Below are positions 1 to 7,933 of a stretch of 64,000 nt of DNA, piece by piece (position 1 is the first letter of the stretch; every line of letters starts with the position of its first letter). The notes under the pieces are model-generated. The model was not told where the DNA came from and ran no database searches. It saw only the letters and a program-made list of their open reading frames with translations. The translations under genes and the position numbers were made by a program. The stretch lies in the NCBI RefSeq assembly GCF_016863295.1, contig NZ_BOOP01000019.1, positions 62,001-126,000 on the forward strand, in the 5' to 3' direction. This DNA is from Planotetraspora phitsanulokensis. GTDB lineage: Bacteria; Actinomycetota; Actinomycetes; Streptosporangiales; Streptosporangiaceae.

Positions 1-696
1 GACGCGCTCGCGGCCGGTTTCGCCGCTCATCACGACTTCGACCGAGGCTACGGCCCGGCCACCGGGCGCATGCTCCGCCTCGTCCGTGAAGGCGGCGACT
101 GGCGTGCCCTGGCCGGCGGGCTGTTCGACGGCAAGGGTTCCTGGGGGAACGGCGCGGCGATGCGCGTCGCGCCTCTCGGCGCCTGGTTCGCCGGCGATCT
201 CGACGAGGCGGTACGGCAGGCGGAGCTGTCCGCCACCGTCACCCATGCCCATCCTGAAGCGATCGCCGGCGCCGTGGCGGTGGCCGTCGCCACGGCGGCG
301 GCCACCCAGCCCGACCTCTCTCCCGGCCGATTCCTGGACCACGTGCTCGATCACACGCCGCTGAGCATGGTCCGCGACGGCATCGCCGAGGCACGTGCGC
401 TGCTGACCATCGGCGACCCTCTCCTCGCCGGCCGCACACTGGGCAACGGGCGCAACGTGTCCGCTCACGACACCGTCCCCTTCACCCTGTGGGCGGCGGC
501 CCGCCACCTCGATGCCTTCGAGGCGGCCTTCTGGGCCACGGCGTCGGCGGGCGGCGACGTCGACACCACGTGTGCGATCGTCGGCGGCATCCTGGGCGCC
601 CGAGTCGGCCTCGACCGTCTACCGGCCACCTGGTCCCGGGAGGCCGAACCGCTGCCTGAATGGGCGGGGGCACCGCGTCACCCCAGCCGGTCGTGA
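1..696 (+). CDS. ADP-ribosylglycohydrolase family protein (5' partial)
   Basis: The reading frame is open from base 1, so the start lies upstream of the window. The visible 231 residues are the C-terminal part of a DraG/ARH-like hydrolase, a family that removes ADP-ribose from proteins or small molecules using two divalent metal ions. Supporting features are the AHPEAIAGA segment typical of the helical fold and GGDVDTTCAIVGGILGA near the end, matching the family's C-terminal metal-binding GGDxDT signature (Val replaces the usual Thr at the variable position). The substrate cannot be inferred. A strong hairpin follows the stop codon and is shared with the convergent gene downstream. Confidence 0.85.
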   Translation, partial: DALAAGFAAHHDFDRGYGPATGRMLRLVREGGDWRALAGGLFDGKGSWGNGAAMRVAPLGAWFAGDLDEAVRQAELSATVTHAHPEAIAGAVAVAVATAAATQPDLSPGRFLDHVLDHTPLSMVRDGIAEARALLTIGDPLLAGRTLGNGRNVSAHDTVPFTLWAAARHLDAFEAAFWATASAGGDVDTTCAIVGGILGARVGLDRLPATWSREAEPLPEWAGAPRHPSRS

Positions 697-711
697 GAGA
701 ACGCCGACCCT

Positions 712-749
712 GAGCCCCGCGAGCGCTATGGGCGCGGTTCGCGGGGCTC
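712..749. terminator. Bidirectional hairpin terminator between convergent genes
   Basis: An 11-bp perfect inverted repeat (GAGCCCCGCGA at 712-722, TCGCGGGGCTC at 739-749) follows the ADP-ribosylglycohydrolase stop. It overlaps the 3' end of the opposite-strand gene, whose stop lies in the loop. There is no U-tract, as is common in actinomycetes. Confidence 0.6.
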
Positions 750-983
750 GTCGTCGATGCCGAGGTCGGTCTCCACGTCGTAGCCGACCGCCGTCTGGTG
801 TGCGGTCGGGTGCCCGATGTCGGTTTCGAGGTCGAAACCCGCCTGCTCAGCCGCCTCGGCCAGCGCCTCCTCCTCGTGGCGGCGCACGGCGCGGTCGTGA
901 TGCTCACTGATCATCTCGGACAGGCCGTGGAGAGGGCCGTGGTGGTGCTGAGGCTGCGCCTCGGGGTCGCTCATGACCGCCAT
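726..983 (-). CDS. Small acidic hypothetical protein
   Basis: This 85-residue protein is rich in His, Glu and Asp (HHHGPLHGLSEMISEHHD near the N-terminus). It contains two similar halves ending in a D[LV]ETD[IL]G motif: DLETDIGHP and DVETDLGIDD. That internal duplication is the clearest feature. No signal peptide, membrane segment or known domain is visible. An alternative ATG three codons in (974) is equally plausible because neither has a strong ribosome-binding site. Function unknown; the coherent codon bias and internal repeat argue that it is real. Confidence 0.55.
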   Translation of the reverse strand: MAVMSDPEAQPQHHHGPLHGLSEMISEHHDRAVRRHEEEALAEAAEQAGFDLETDIGHPTAHQTAVGYDVETDLGIDDEPREPRP

Positions 984-1062
984 CGTGGGCAGCCGGCGGC
1001 TCCCTGGACAACCAACGCGAGATGAAGGTTCGGGGTTCGCGGCGGTCGTCCCCGGCGGCTTC

Positions 1063-1887
1063 TCACAGCTCGGACTCGCCCCACGCGGTGACGATCACCT
1101 CGTCGCCCACGGACAGCTTGCCCGTACGGAGCACCGCGAACTTGGCGCCGAAGGCGACACCCCGTGTCGCACGCCGGTAGTCGGCGAGCGTGCGGAGGGG
1201 CTCCGGGCCTGCCTTTCCGCCCGACTCCTGGTCGACGGTCGTGACGGCGCACCTGATGGCGAGTTTGCCGTAGGCGAGCTCGGCGTCCCCCACCCCGAAC
1301 CGGCGCACCCGGTCCTCGGTGTGCGTCGTGTCCCAGCCGTCGATCACGATGTTCGGCCGGAAGCGGGTCATCGGCACCGGCTCGGCGCCTCGTGCCTCGA
1401 TCCGGGCATTCAGCTCGGCCAGCGAGCTCACCGTCGTGACGAGGACGGCGCCGCTGTCGGCGTATCCGCAGGTGCCCGGAGTGAGCCCGTCGGTGACGCG
1501 GTCATGCTCCGGCGGCACCCGTACGAGCCTGCTCGGGCGGCCGAGCATCTCCGACAACCATTCCGCCGCCGTGTCCCCCTGGTCGATGCCCGTGTATCGC
1601 ACACCGAACATTTCCACGTCACGCCTGGCGGAGGTCAGATCCACCTCGACCCTCGCCGGGTCCATGCCGTCCGCGTGGAGAGTGAGCCCCTCTCCGCCCG
1701 CCTCGATCGCGGGACGGACGCGGGCGAGCCGGGGGTCACGCCGCTGGCTGCGGAACACGCCGCCCTCGTCGATCACCATGAACGCCCGGTCGTGCGCGAG
1801 ACCCGCTCGCGTCATGTCCGCATCCGGAAGGGGCGTTCCGGCACAGCCCTTGATCGGGTAACAGGTCAGTCCGGTCACCGTCGCCAT
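1063..1887 (-). CDS. MOSC domain-containing protein (MOSC N + MOSC)
   Basis: This 274-residue protein has an N-terminal MOSC beta-barrel (YPIKGCAGTPLPDADM, then HDRAFMVID) followed by the MOSC domain. The MOSC signature cysteine lies in AIRCAVTTVDQESG, and the C-terminal TLADYRRATRGVAFGAKF block is typical of the YcbX/mARC-like group. Members bind a molybdenum cofactor through that Cys and reduce N-hydroxylated compounds or act in sulfur transfer; the substrate here is unknown. The ATG start is preceded by a strong GGGGGAG site. It appears to be monocistronic. Confidence 0.85.
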   Translation of the reverse strand: MATVTGLTCYPIKGCAGTPLPDADMTRAGLAHDRAFMVIDEGGVFRSQRRDPRLARVRPAIEAGGEGLTLHADGMDPARVEVDLTSARRDVEMFGVRYTGIDQGDTAAEWLSEMLGRPSRLVRVPPEHDRVTDGLTPGTCGYADSGAVLVTTVSSLAELNARIEARGAEPVPMTRFRPNIVIDGWDTTHTEDRVRRFGVGDAELAYGKLAIRCAVTTVDQESGGKAGPEPLRTLADYRRATRGVAFGAKFAVLRTGKLSVGDEVIVTAWGESEL

Positions 1888-2196
1888 CGTCTCCCCCTGA
1901 CACCGCCTGCCGTACGCGTTCCCGAACCCGTCCAGACGGTATGCCGCAACTGGGTAGACATGGTGAAAAATCAGCAGTTTCTACCACACACTCGTCAACT
2001 TCCCGCTGACTCCGCGCGCTCGGATTCTCCGCCGATCTTCGCAGCCGGTCAGGACTCGACTCGATGGAGCAGGCCGCTCCCCGAAGAGCTTTTAAGCTCC
2101 CGCGGCCGGGGGATCACCGGTGCAGGGGCGGACAGCCGAACGGCCTGGCCGCCGCCCCCCAGGAGGCGACGACCAGGCCGGGGTCGTCCGGGCGGA
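1888..2196. other. Non-coding interval (309 bp)
   Basis: This stretch separates two minus-strand genes. It holds the leader of the MOSC gene (AT-rich around 1965-1985, flanked by GGTAGA/TCTACC arms), a short perfect inverted repeat GAGCTT-TT-AAGCTC at 2086-2099, and a terminator-like hairpin for the gene at 2197. I see no credible coding region. Confidence 0.5.
2141..2180 (-). terminator. Putative terminator of the quinone oxidoreductase gene
   Basis: CGGCCTGG at 2141-2148 pairs with CCAGGCCG at 2173-2180. The hairpin starts about 17 bp beyond the stop codon of the minus-strand gene at 2197 and has no U-run. Confidence 0.4.
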
Positions 2197-3189
2197 TCAG
2201 CCGGCGACGCGTACGACGATCTTGCCGACCGTCTGCCCCGTCATCACCCGCTCGATCGCGCCGGGCACCTCCTCGAAGGGGACGACGGCGCCGACGGGAG
2301 TCCGGATGGCGCCCTGCTCGGCGAGTTCGCAGACCCGGTCAACCGTGGCGGCGTCCTCCTCCGGCGGAATGCCGCCGCCGAACACCCCCACGACGCTGAA
2401 GTTGCCCAGCAGCAAGCCCATGGCGTCGATGTGCGGGAAGGAACCGGCGGCGTACCCGATCACTCCGAACCGGCCGGAATGGGCCACCGCGCCCAGGACC
2501 CGCGTGCCCAGGTCGCCTCCGACCGGGTCGTACACGACGTCGGCACCCCTGCCCCCGGTCAGCGACCGGATCTCCTCGACGACGTCCGAGGCCGCGTGGT
2601 TCACGGCGTGATCGGCGCCGATCTTCCGGCAGAAGTCCGCCTTCTCCTCGCTGCCGGCCACCGCGATGACCGTGGCGCCGAGCGCCTTGCCCAGCTGGAT
2701 GGCCGTGGATCCGGAGCCGCCGGAGCCGCCGAGCACGACCAGCACCTCACCCTCGGTCAGGCCGAGGCGGCCGACCAGGCCGTAGTGGGCCGTCTTGAAG
2801 CCGATGAGGAAGCCCGCCGCCTCCTCGCCGGTCAGGGGGGACGGGATGCGCCGGGTCTGCGACTCCATGGTGTAGGCGTACGTCCCGTGCGCGCCCAGGG
2901 ACTCGAAGAAGGGCGTCATGCCCATGACGCGGTCGCCGACGGCGAACGCCGAGCCCTCGGGAACGGCGACGACCTCTCCCGACACCTCCTGCCCGGGGAA
3001 CGCAGGAGGCTGTGTGACGCCGGGGAAGTGCCCTCCGAGGATGATGGCGTCGGGATAGCCGATCGCGCTGAAGTCCACCTTGACGAGCAGACGCCCTTCC
3101 GACGGCGCCGGCCACGTGGTGTCCACCAGCTCCAGCACCTCCCTCGGGGTGCCGAACGTGGACGCCTGCCAGTACTTTCCGTGGAACAT
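2197..3189 (-). CDS. Zinc-independent MDR-family NADPH:quinone oxidoreductase
   Basis: A 330-residue medium-chain dehydrogenase/reductase of the quinone oxidoreductase (QorA/zeta-crystallin) branch. The N-terminal GroES-like domain includes DAIILGGHFPG and PGQEVSGEVV. The Rossmann fold carries the nucleotide motif LGGSGGSGSTAIQLGKALGA, and YDPVGGDLGTRVL is typical of quinone reductases. No structural zinc Cys cluster is present, supporting the zinc-free subgroup. The start was placed at 3189 (MFHGKYWQAS), where family similarity begins; an upstream in-frame ATG at 3261 would add 24 atypical residues. It likely catalyses NADPH-dependent reduction of quinones or enals; the substrate is unknown. 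Confidence 0.85.
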   Translation of the reverse strand: MFHGKYWQASTFGTPREVLELVDTTWPAPSEGRLLVKVDFSAIGYPDAIILGGHFPGVTQPPAFPGQEVSGEVVAVPEGSAFAVGDRVMGMTPFFESLGAHGTYAYTMESQTRRIPSPLTGEEAAGFLIGFKTAHYGLVGRLGLTEGEVLVVLGGSGGSGSTAIQLGKALGATVIAVAGSEEKADFCRKIGADHAVNHAASDVVEEIRSLTGGRGADVVYDPVGGDLGTRVLGAVAHSGRFGVIGYAAGSFPHIDAMGLLLGNFSVVGVFGGGIPPEEDAATVDRVCELAEQGAIRTPVGAVVPFEEVPGAIERVMTGQTVGKIVVRVAG

Positions 3190-3352
3190 GTCCGCCCTGC
3201 CAAATGTCTGCGATGGGGAGCCGTCGGAGGGGCGCTCTTGGGGGTCCGCGCACCCAGCCACTCAGGCTAGGGACGTCCGTGGACGAGGACCTATCGCGAA
3301 CGTCCGGAATACATGAGGGATCGTCTGAACTTTCCCGACGCTCCTACCGGGT

Positions 3353-3376
3353 CTTATAAGGGTTGACGTATATAAG
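3353..3376. promoter_or_regulatory. AT-rich promoter/operator candidate upstream of the SRPBCC gene
   Basis: In an otherwise GC-rich region, CTTATAAG (3353-3360) is followed by a TTGACG hexamer and TATATAAG (3369-3376). The near-palindromic TATAAG pair around a -35-like TTGAC suggests a promoter with an operator. This is inference from composition and symmetry only. Confidence 0.3.
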
Positions 3377-3458
3377 CAGAACCGAGTAGTTTCCGTCGTG
3401 CGCGCGGCTGGGCGTGCAGAACAGGGCCGTGGGCCCGCTCCCGGAAGGGCGAGACTCC

Positions 3459-4088
3459 ATGATCGATGTCACCCATCAGATCAACGCCGTACGACGGCAC
3501 CTGGGCACCCGCGTGCTGGAGGCGGGTGAGGCGCGCGTCCTGACCATCAGCCAGACCTACGACACGACCGTCGACGACCTCTGGAACGCCTGCACCGACC
3601 CCGAGCGCATCCCCCGATGGTTCCTGCCGGTGTCGGGCGACCTGCGCGTCGGCGGCCGCTACCAGCTCGAAGGCAACGCCGGCGGCGTGATCGAGCGCTG
3701 CGACCCGCCGAAGAGCTACGCCGCCACCTGGGAGTACGGCGGGATGGTGAGCTGGATCGAGGTGCGGCTCACGGCCGACCCCGAGGGCGGCACGCGGTTC
3801 GAGCTCGAGCACGCCGCACCCGTCGACGACCACTGGACCGAGTTCGGCCCCGGCGCCGTCGGCATCGGCTGGGACATGGGCCTCATCGGCCTGACCCTCC
3901 ACCTGGCGTCGAAGCAGGCCGTGGATCCGGCCGAGGCCGCAGCCTGGTTCGCCACCGAGGAGGGCAAGCGGTTCATCACGCTCAGCAGCGAGCGGTGGGG
4001 TGACGCGGACATCGCGGCGGGCACGGACGAGGCCGTGGCGCGGGCCGCCGCCGAGCGGACGACGGCCGCCTACACCGCCGGTTCCTGA
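3459..4088 (+). CDS. SRPBCC (START-like, AHSA1-type) domain protein
   Basis: A 209-residue protein with the AHSA1/SRPBCC pattern: YDTTVDDLWNACTDPERIPRWFLPVSGDLRVGG near the N-terminus (the helix-grip opening), an LEGNAGGVIERCDPP strand, then a GWDMGLIGLTLHL C-terminal helix. Such proteins form a hydrophobic cavity and often sit beside ArsR regulators, but no ArsR gene is adjacent here. The start at 3459 is preferred over an in-frame ATG at 3414 because GGAAGGGCGAG lies just upstream. The ligand is unknown. Confidence 0.85.
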   Translation: MIDVTHQINAVRRHLGTRVLEAGEARVLTISQTYDTTVDDLWNACTDPERIPRWFLPVSGDLRVGGRYQLEGNAGGVIERCDPPKSYAATWEYGGMVSWIEVRLTADPEGGTRFELEHAAPVDDHWTEFGPGAVGIGWDMGLIGLTLHLASKQAVDPAEAAAWFATEEGKRFITLSSERWGDADIAAGTDEAVARAAAERTTAAYTAGS

Positions 4089-4104
4089 CGGCGCCGCCCG
4101 GCGG

Positions 4105-4542
4105 TCACCATCGGCACCAGTCGCGGACGTCCGCGGAGTACGCCGTGACGAGGCCGATGACCGCGGACGCGGCCATGAAGAAGGTGATCCCCTCCGGCCG
4201 CACGACGAGCGCCGCGAGGCCGAGGACCACGCTCGCGCCCACGGCCCAGGCGAGCAGGCGGAGCGTCCGCGGCTGATCCTTGGTGGCGCCTCGGAACACC
4301 AGATAGGCGATCACCAGCGTCGTGACGGTGGCCACGAGCGCGGCGGGGAAGTTCAGGAAGGGGACCCGGTAGCTGGAGTTGCCGTGGTCGTAGCTGTCGC
4401 GGTTGATCAACTCGTCCAGGTACATGTACGTGATGAGGACGCCGAACAGCCCCCATACCCCGAGCACCAGGGCCACGCGCCACACGACCGCGGGACGACG
4501 TCGTGGTGCATCGCTTGCCGTAGTGCCGTCCGCCTCGGACAC
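4105..4542 (-). CDS. Four-pass integral membrane protein of unknown function
   Basis: This 145-residue protein has four hydrophobic segments: around residues 20-40 (VVWRVALVLGVWGLFGVLI), 65-85 (FPAALVATVTTLVIAYLVF), 95-113 and 118-138. The N-terminus is short, polar and probably cytoplasmic. The GTG start has a GGGAGGAC site. No recognisable family motif is seen. It converges with the SRPBCC gene, and a palindromic operator candidate lies immediately upstream (4560-4577). Confidence 0.65.
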   Translation of the reverse strand: MSEADGTTASDAPRRRPAVVWRVALVLGVWGLFGVLITYMYLDELINRDSYDHGNSSYRVPFLNFPAALVATVTTLVIAYLVFRGATKDQPRTLRLLAWAVGASVVLGLAALVVRPEGITFFMAASAVIGLVTAYSADVRDWCRW

Positions 4543-4559
4543 GGTGTCCTCCCGATACG

Positions 4560-4577
4560 ACCAATATCAACATCGGT
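4560..4577. promoter_or_regulatory. Palindromic operator candidate upstream of the membrane protein gene
   Basis: ACCAAT-ATCAAC-ATCGGT forms an inverted repeat with one mismatch (ACCAAT versus ACCGAT on the other strand), centred about 25 bp upstream of the GTG start at 4542. Size and spacing suit a TetR- or MarR-type repressor. No dedicated regulator is adjacent. Confidence 0.3.
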
Positions 4578-4623
4578 TGTACCAAAGCATCCGTTCGCCG
4601 TCATCACACGTTTTCCACGTACT

Positions 4624-4657
4624 GCGGGCCGGACCGGAATGATCCGGCCCGGCCCGC
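4624..4657 (-). terminator. Strong hairpin terminator for the GH55 gene
   Basis: GCGGGCCGG-A-CCGG (4624-4637) pairs with CCGG-C-CCGGCCCGC (4644-4657) around a 6-nt loop, with one A/C mismatch. It lies about 23 bp beyond the stop codon of the minus-strand secreted hydrolase. Confidence 0.65.
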
Positions 4658-4679
4658 GCGACGGACGTCCCAGGTCAGG

Positions 4680-6497
4680 TCACGGGTAGCTGACGATGGT
4701 GCTCGTGCCGTACGAACCGACGACGGGGGTGCCCGCGTCGTTGATCGTCCGCTCGATGCCGCCGCTGCCGTCCAGGAAGACCGTGATCATGTCGTTGAAC
4801 CGGACCTTCGGCGTCTTCGGCGCCTCGATCCCCCGGTCCGCGCGGATGTCCACCCCCTGGTTGAAGTAGGAGTAGACGCCGAGGCCCCACGCGTCGTGGG
4901 ACTTCACCCGGGGACCCACCTTGTACGACGCGTAGCCCTTGCCGGTCGGGCTGGTCCACGCGGCCTGGCTCGGCGGGTCGTAGGGCATCTCGCTCTGATA
5001 GAAGATCGTCCGGCCGCGTTCGCCGTTCCAGATCGTCTGGTACTTCTGGTAGTGCTCGACGAACAGGCCGTACGCCGTCACGTCGTCACCGTTGATCACG
5101 ACGCCCGTGTCGGCCGTGTTCTGCGTCCAGCCGATCCCGTTGCCGTGGTCGCCGCGCCACGCCCAGATGTTGTCGATGATCGTGTCGTCGCTGTTCACCA
5201 CGAGGCTCTTTTCGGCCTTCCCGACCCACGGGCCGCCGATCCGGAAGAACACGTCCTGGAGCGAGGTCGGGTTGGCGGAGTGATCCCGGTGGCTCAGCCC
5301 GCTGCCGACCTGCACGAGCGTGTCGGACTCCTTCTTGCCCGCGTCGACGAGGACGCCCGCGACCCGGACGCCGTCCACGTCCGCGATCTGCAGCGCCGCC
5401 TTGCCGGTGTCCGGCGCCAGGCTCGGCATGCCGAGGCCCAGGATCACCGTGTTCTTGCGGAGCACGTGAATCGGCTGGTCAAGGTGGTAGACGCCCGGCG
5501 TGAGCAGGAGGTTCTTGCCGAGCAGCAGAGCCAGGTTGATCCTCGCCGCACTGTCTCCCGGCTTGGCGATGTAGAAGTCGTCGATCGACACCGACGAGCC
5601 CTGCTGCTGCTGACCGGCGTCCCAGGTCGTCCCTGAGGTGTCGTGCCGCAGGGCCGGCAGGAACACCCGGTAGCCGCCCGCGTCGTCCACGTACAGGTAC
5701 GGCTTCTCCCGCGTCACGGGACTGGTCGCGAGCGTCGTGTACGGCGGGTTGGGGAAGCCCTGCTGGGGTGCGCCGGTGACGCCGGAGAAGACCTGGTTCC
5801 ACACGCCGTTGGTCCAGACGTCGCCGAGCACGCTGTCACGGGTCAGCCACTGCTGCTGCGAGCCGTTGATCGTGATTCCGTCGATCTGGGAGTCGGCGAT
5901 GTAGCCGCCGCTCGAGAATCCGCCGTTCCCCGGCTCCAGCCAGAGGATGCCCTTGATGTGCACCCGCCGCATCGGGGAGGCCTGCGACACCGCCCACTGG
6001 TTCGACCAGTCGGTGGGCGTCACCGACAGGTTCTCGGCGGAGCGCCAGAAGTTGGTGAGCGCGGAGATGCCGGCCGCGGAGCCGGGGTCGGGCTGCCCGA
6101 CGACCCGCACCGCGCCGTGGATGTTCACGTCGTCGGGAGAACGGCCGAGCCCGCCCACGGTGGTGTAGTAACCGAGTCTCGCGTCGACGTCGTACTGCCC
6201 CGGCTTGAACAGCACGGCGTACCGGTTGGTGCCCATCTCGTTGTGCTCTTGCTGGGCGAAGATCTGGTCGAACTTCGCCTGGATCTCCGCGACGGGCGTC
6301 GACGGGTCGTACACGAAGACGTTGGGGCCGAAGTCCGGTTGCCTGCTCGTGTGCGCGGCCGCGGTGCCCGTCAGGGGCACCAGGCCGACGGCTGTGAGCG
6401 CGACCGCCGAGGCCGCGACGCCGACGAGCCGGCGTAAGGAGGTGCCTCCGCGTGCGCGCGCCATCGTCCGCGCACCCTGATCACGTACTGTTCTCAT
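4680..6497 (-). CDS. Secreted GH55-type exo-beta-1,3-glucanase (beta-helix)
   Basis: A 605-residue exported protein. A basic N-terminus and hydrophobic core (LVGVAASAVALTAVGLVPL) end in a TGTAAAH cleavage region. The rest has the repetitive right-handed beta-helix pattern of GH55/pectate-lyase-like enzymes. Glu481 in LFVEHYQKYQTIWNGE and Glu503 in FYQSEMPYDPP are 22 residues apart. From memory this matches the Glu480/Glu502 pair of Streptomyces SacteLam55A, a protein of about the same length in which Glu502 is the general acid. It should release glucose from the ends of laminarin-type beta-1,3-glucan. Automated annotation often calls this family 'adenylyl cyclase', which nothing here supports. 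A LacI-like operator lies just upstream. A second possible start is at 6464. Confidence 0.78.
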   Translation of the reverse strand: MRTVRDQGARTMARARGGTSLRRLVGVAASAVALTAVGLVPLTGTAAAHTSRQPDFGPNVFVYDPSTPVAEIQAKFDQIFAQQEHNEMGTNRYAVLFKPGQYDVDARLGYYTTVGGLGRSPDDVNIHGAVRVVGQPDPGSAAGISALTNFWRSAENLSVTPTDWSNQWAVSQASPMRRVHIKGILWLEPGNGGFSSGGYIADSQIDGITINGSQQQWLTRDSVLGDVWTNGVWNQVFSGVTGAPQQGFPNPPYTTLATSPVTREKPYLYVDDAGGYRVFLPALRHDTSGTTWDAGQQQQGSSVSIDDFYIAKPGDSAARINLALLLGKNLLLTPGVYHLDQPIHVLRKNTVILGLGMPSLAPDTGKAALQIADVDGVRVAGVLVDAGKKESDTLVQVGSGLSHRDHSANPTSLQDVFFRIGGPWVGKAEKSLVVNSDDTIIDNIWAWRGDHGNGIGWTQNTADTGVVINGDDVTAYGLFVEHYQKYQTIWNGERGRTIFYQSEMPYDPPSQAAWTSPTGKGYASYKVGPRVKSHDAWGLGVYSYFNQGVDIRADRGIEAPKTPKVRFNDMITVFLDGSGGIERTINDAGTPVVGSYGTSTIVSYP

Positions 6498-6539
6498 CGA
6501 CCTGCCTATCGAGAACGGCGGCCTGACGCGGGTCCACGA

Positions 6540-6551
6540 GAGAGCGCTCCC
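6540..6551. promoter_or_regulatory. LacI/CebR-like operator upstream of the GH55 gene
   Basis: GAGAGCGCTCCC matches the perfect palindrome GAGAGCGCTCTC seen elsewhere in this region (7845 and 9468) at 11 of 12 positions. It contains the GAGCGCTC core of the Streptomyces CebR box TGGGAGCGCTCCCA. It is 43 bp upstream of the GH55 start. Confidence 0.6.
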
Positions 6552-6980
6552 TGGTCAGTGTGAACTCACGTCAGGCCTTATTAGAAGTGATGAGTTATTT
6601 CTAACCGGTCGATCCCATTCGCGCCATGGCCACTTTTCTGTAATCGCCGCCCGGCCGCACGACGGGGTGGTTCGAGCGCCTTCACGGGAGAATGCCGCGG
6701 GCATTGTTCCCCAGGTCAGGGAGGAATGACCGGAGCACTCCCGATCATCCTGATGCCCTGACCTGGTGGAGGAACCTGGACACGGAGGCGTCGACGTGAA
6801 ACTTCCTCACGGCCGGCTGGACACCGCCGGTTTCGCGGCCCGCCGGGATTCCTGGACGACAATCACATCGACTCGCGCACCATAAATGACACGGCACCCG
6901 TCGGCGTCGCGAATTGAGGACGGTCGTCGTCGCCAGGTCCGAGTACGGTTCCAGAGAGCGTTTCCCCAGGGCGGCCGGGG
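6552..6980. other. Non-coding interval between LysE-family and GH55 genes
   Basis: About 430 bp without a credible gene. The part near 6570-6610 is AT-rich (promoter side of the GH55 gene). Two inverted repeats lie further out: AATGCC-GCG-GGCATT at 6691-6705 and a longer one at 6711-6766. The 3' end of the LysE-family gene is at the far edge. Confidence 0.5.
6711..6766. repeat. 11-bp perfect inverted repeat with 34-bp loop
   Basis: CCAGGTCAGGG (6711-6721) and CCCTGACCTGG (6756-6766) are exact reverse complements. The arms are about 215-270 bp upstream of the GH55 start and 215 bp downstream of the LysE-family stop. This could be a terminator stem or a pair of half-operators. Confidence 0.5.
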
Positions 6981-7625
6981 TCAGTGGTCGGAAAGCGCCA
7001 ACTCCAGGCCGAAGCCGATGAGAACCGTCCCGGTGACCCCGTCCATCGAACGCCGCACCGCCCGCCTGCTCAGCTTGAAGCGCCGCAGCAGTGCTCCGAT
7101 CTGCTGCGCGCCCAGGATCAGGAGGGCGAACCACACCAAGCCCTCGATGTCGTGGACCAGCGCCAGCAGGAGACCCATGGCCAGATGCGAGGCGTCCGGC
7201 GGGATGAACTGCGGCAACATCGCCGTGTAGAAGACACCGATCTTGGGGTTGAGCAGGTTGGTGGTGAGGCCGCGCAGATAGGAGCCGGACAGCCGCGCCG
7301 ACTGCGGATCCTGGCGGACGGCGAGCACCTGCTCTCGGCGCAGCGACCGCAACATCCCGACGCCCATCCAGACCAGATAGACCGCGCCCGCGATTCGCAG
7401 GACCGTGTAGGCGCCGTGCGAGACCGTCAGCAGGGCGGTCGCTCCGCCGGCCGCGGCGGCTCCCCACGCCAGGGCACCCGTGCTGATGCCCAGGGCGGTG
7501 GCGAAGGCGTGCCTGCGGCCGCGGCTTGCGGCGCTGCGCAACACCAGTGCGGTGTCGAGACCCGGGATGATCGTGAGCAGGCCGGCGACGACGGCGAAGG
7601 AGGCTATGGCCGAGGGGATGGTCAT
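6981..7625 (-). CDS. LysE/RhtB family exporter
   Basis: A 214-residue membrane protein with the LysE/RhtB architecture of about six membrane segments. The N-terminal signature is IPGLDTALVLRSAASRGRRHAFATALG, interpretable as the family's PGPDT...GxxxGxxxxxG region, and the mid-protein motif is LTTNLLNPKIGVFYTAMLPQFI. The family exports amino acids or related small metabolites. The start at 7625 (MTIPSAIASF) begins exactly at the conserved first helix; an in-frame ATG at 7805 would add 60 low-complexity residues. A palindrome resembling the glucanase operators lies 220 bp upstream, so co-regulation is possible but uncertain. Confidence 0.85.
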   Translation of the reverse strand: MTIPSAIASFAVVAGLLTIIPGLDTALVLRSAASRGRRHAFATALGISTGALAWGAAAAGGATALLTVSHGAYTVLRIAGAVYLVWMGVGMLRSLRREQVLAVRQDPQSARLSGSYLRGLTTNLLNPKIGVFYTAMLPQFIPPDASHLAMGLLLALVHDIEGLVWFALLILGAQQIGALLRRFKLSRRAVRRSMDGVTGTVLIGFGLELALSDH

Positions 7626-7844
7626 GGCGTCATTGTGCTCCCGCCCCGCGGCCCGGCCGCTCGGGGGCCGGGTGGTCGCGGCGGGCACGTGGCCGGGCTT
7701 CCGCATCGCCCCACGCCCATGGAACGCCTTTTCGCGCCGCCCCACCCGTGGAACGGCTCTCACAGCGCCCCGCACCGACCGGGAACATGCGATCAGCGAC
7801 TGCATCGGCGGACGATCTCCGTCAACGAGTCAGCAAGGCTGTGC

Positions 7845-7856
7845 GAGAGCGCTCTC
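7845..7856. promoter_or_regulatory. LacI/CebR-like palindrome between the GH16 and LysE-family genes
   Basis: GAGAGCGCTCTC is a perfect 12-bp palindrome. It lies 78 bp beyond the stop of the GH16 gene, past its terminator, and 220 bp upstream of the LysE-family start. It matches the core of the sites at 6540 and 9467. Confidence 0.55.
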
Positions 7857-7890
7857 CCAGCTGCCGCGTCACATCGGCGGCGGAAGGTGC

Positions 7891-7927
7891 GGGGTGCCGA
7901 GGCGGATCGGCTTCGCCTCGGCACCCC
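7891..7927 (-). terminator. Terminator of the GH16 gene
   Basis: GGGGTGCCGAGGCG (7891-7904) and CGCCTCGGCACCCC (7914-7927) form a 14-bp perfect stem with a 9-nt loop. It lies 6 bp after the GH16 stop codon on the minus strand. Confidence 0.8.
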
Positions 7928-7933
7928 TGATCA

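Noticed and set aside
973-3270. Long plus-strand open frame across the MOSC and oxidoreductase genes
   Set aside because: It covers two convincingly conserved minus-strand genes and the gap between them; composition is Arg/Gly/Pro/His-rich antisense noise.
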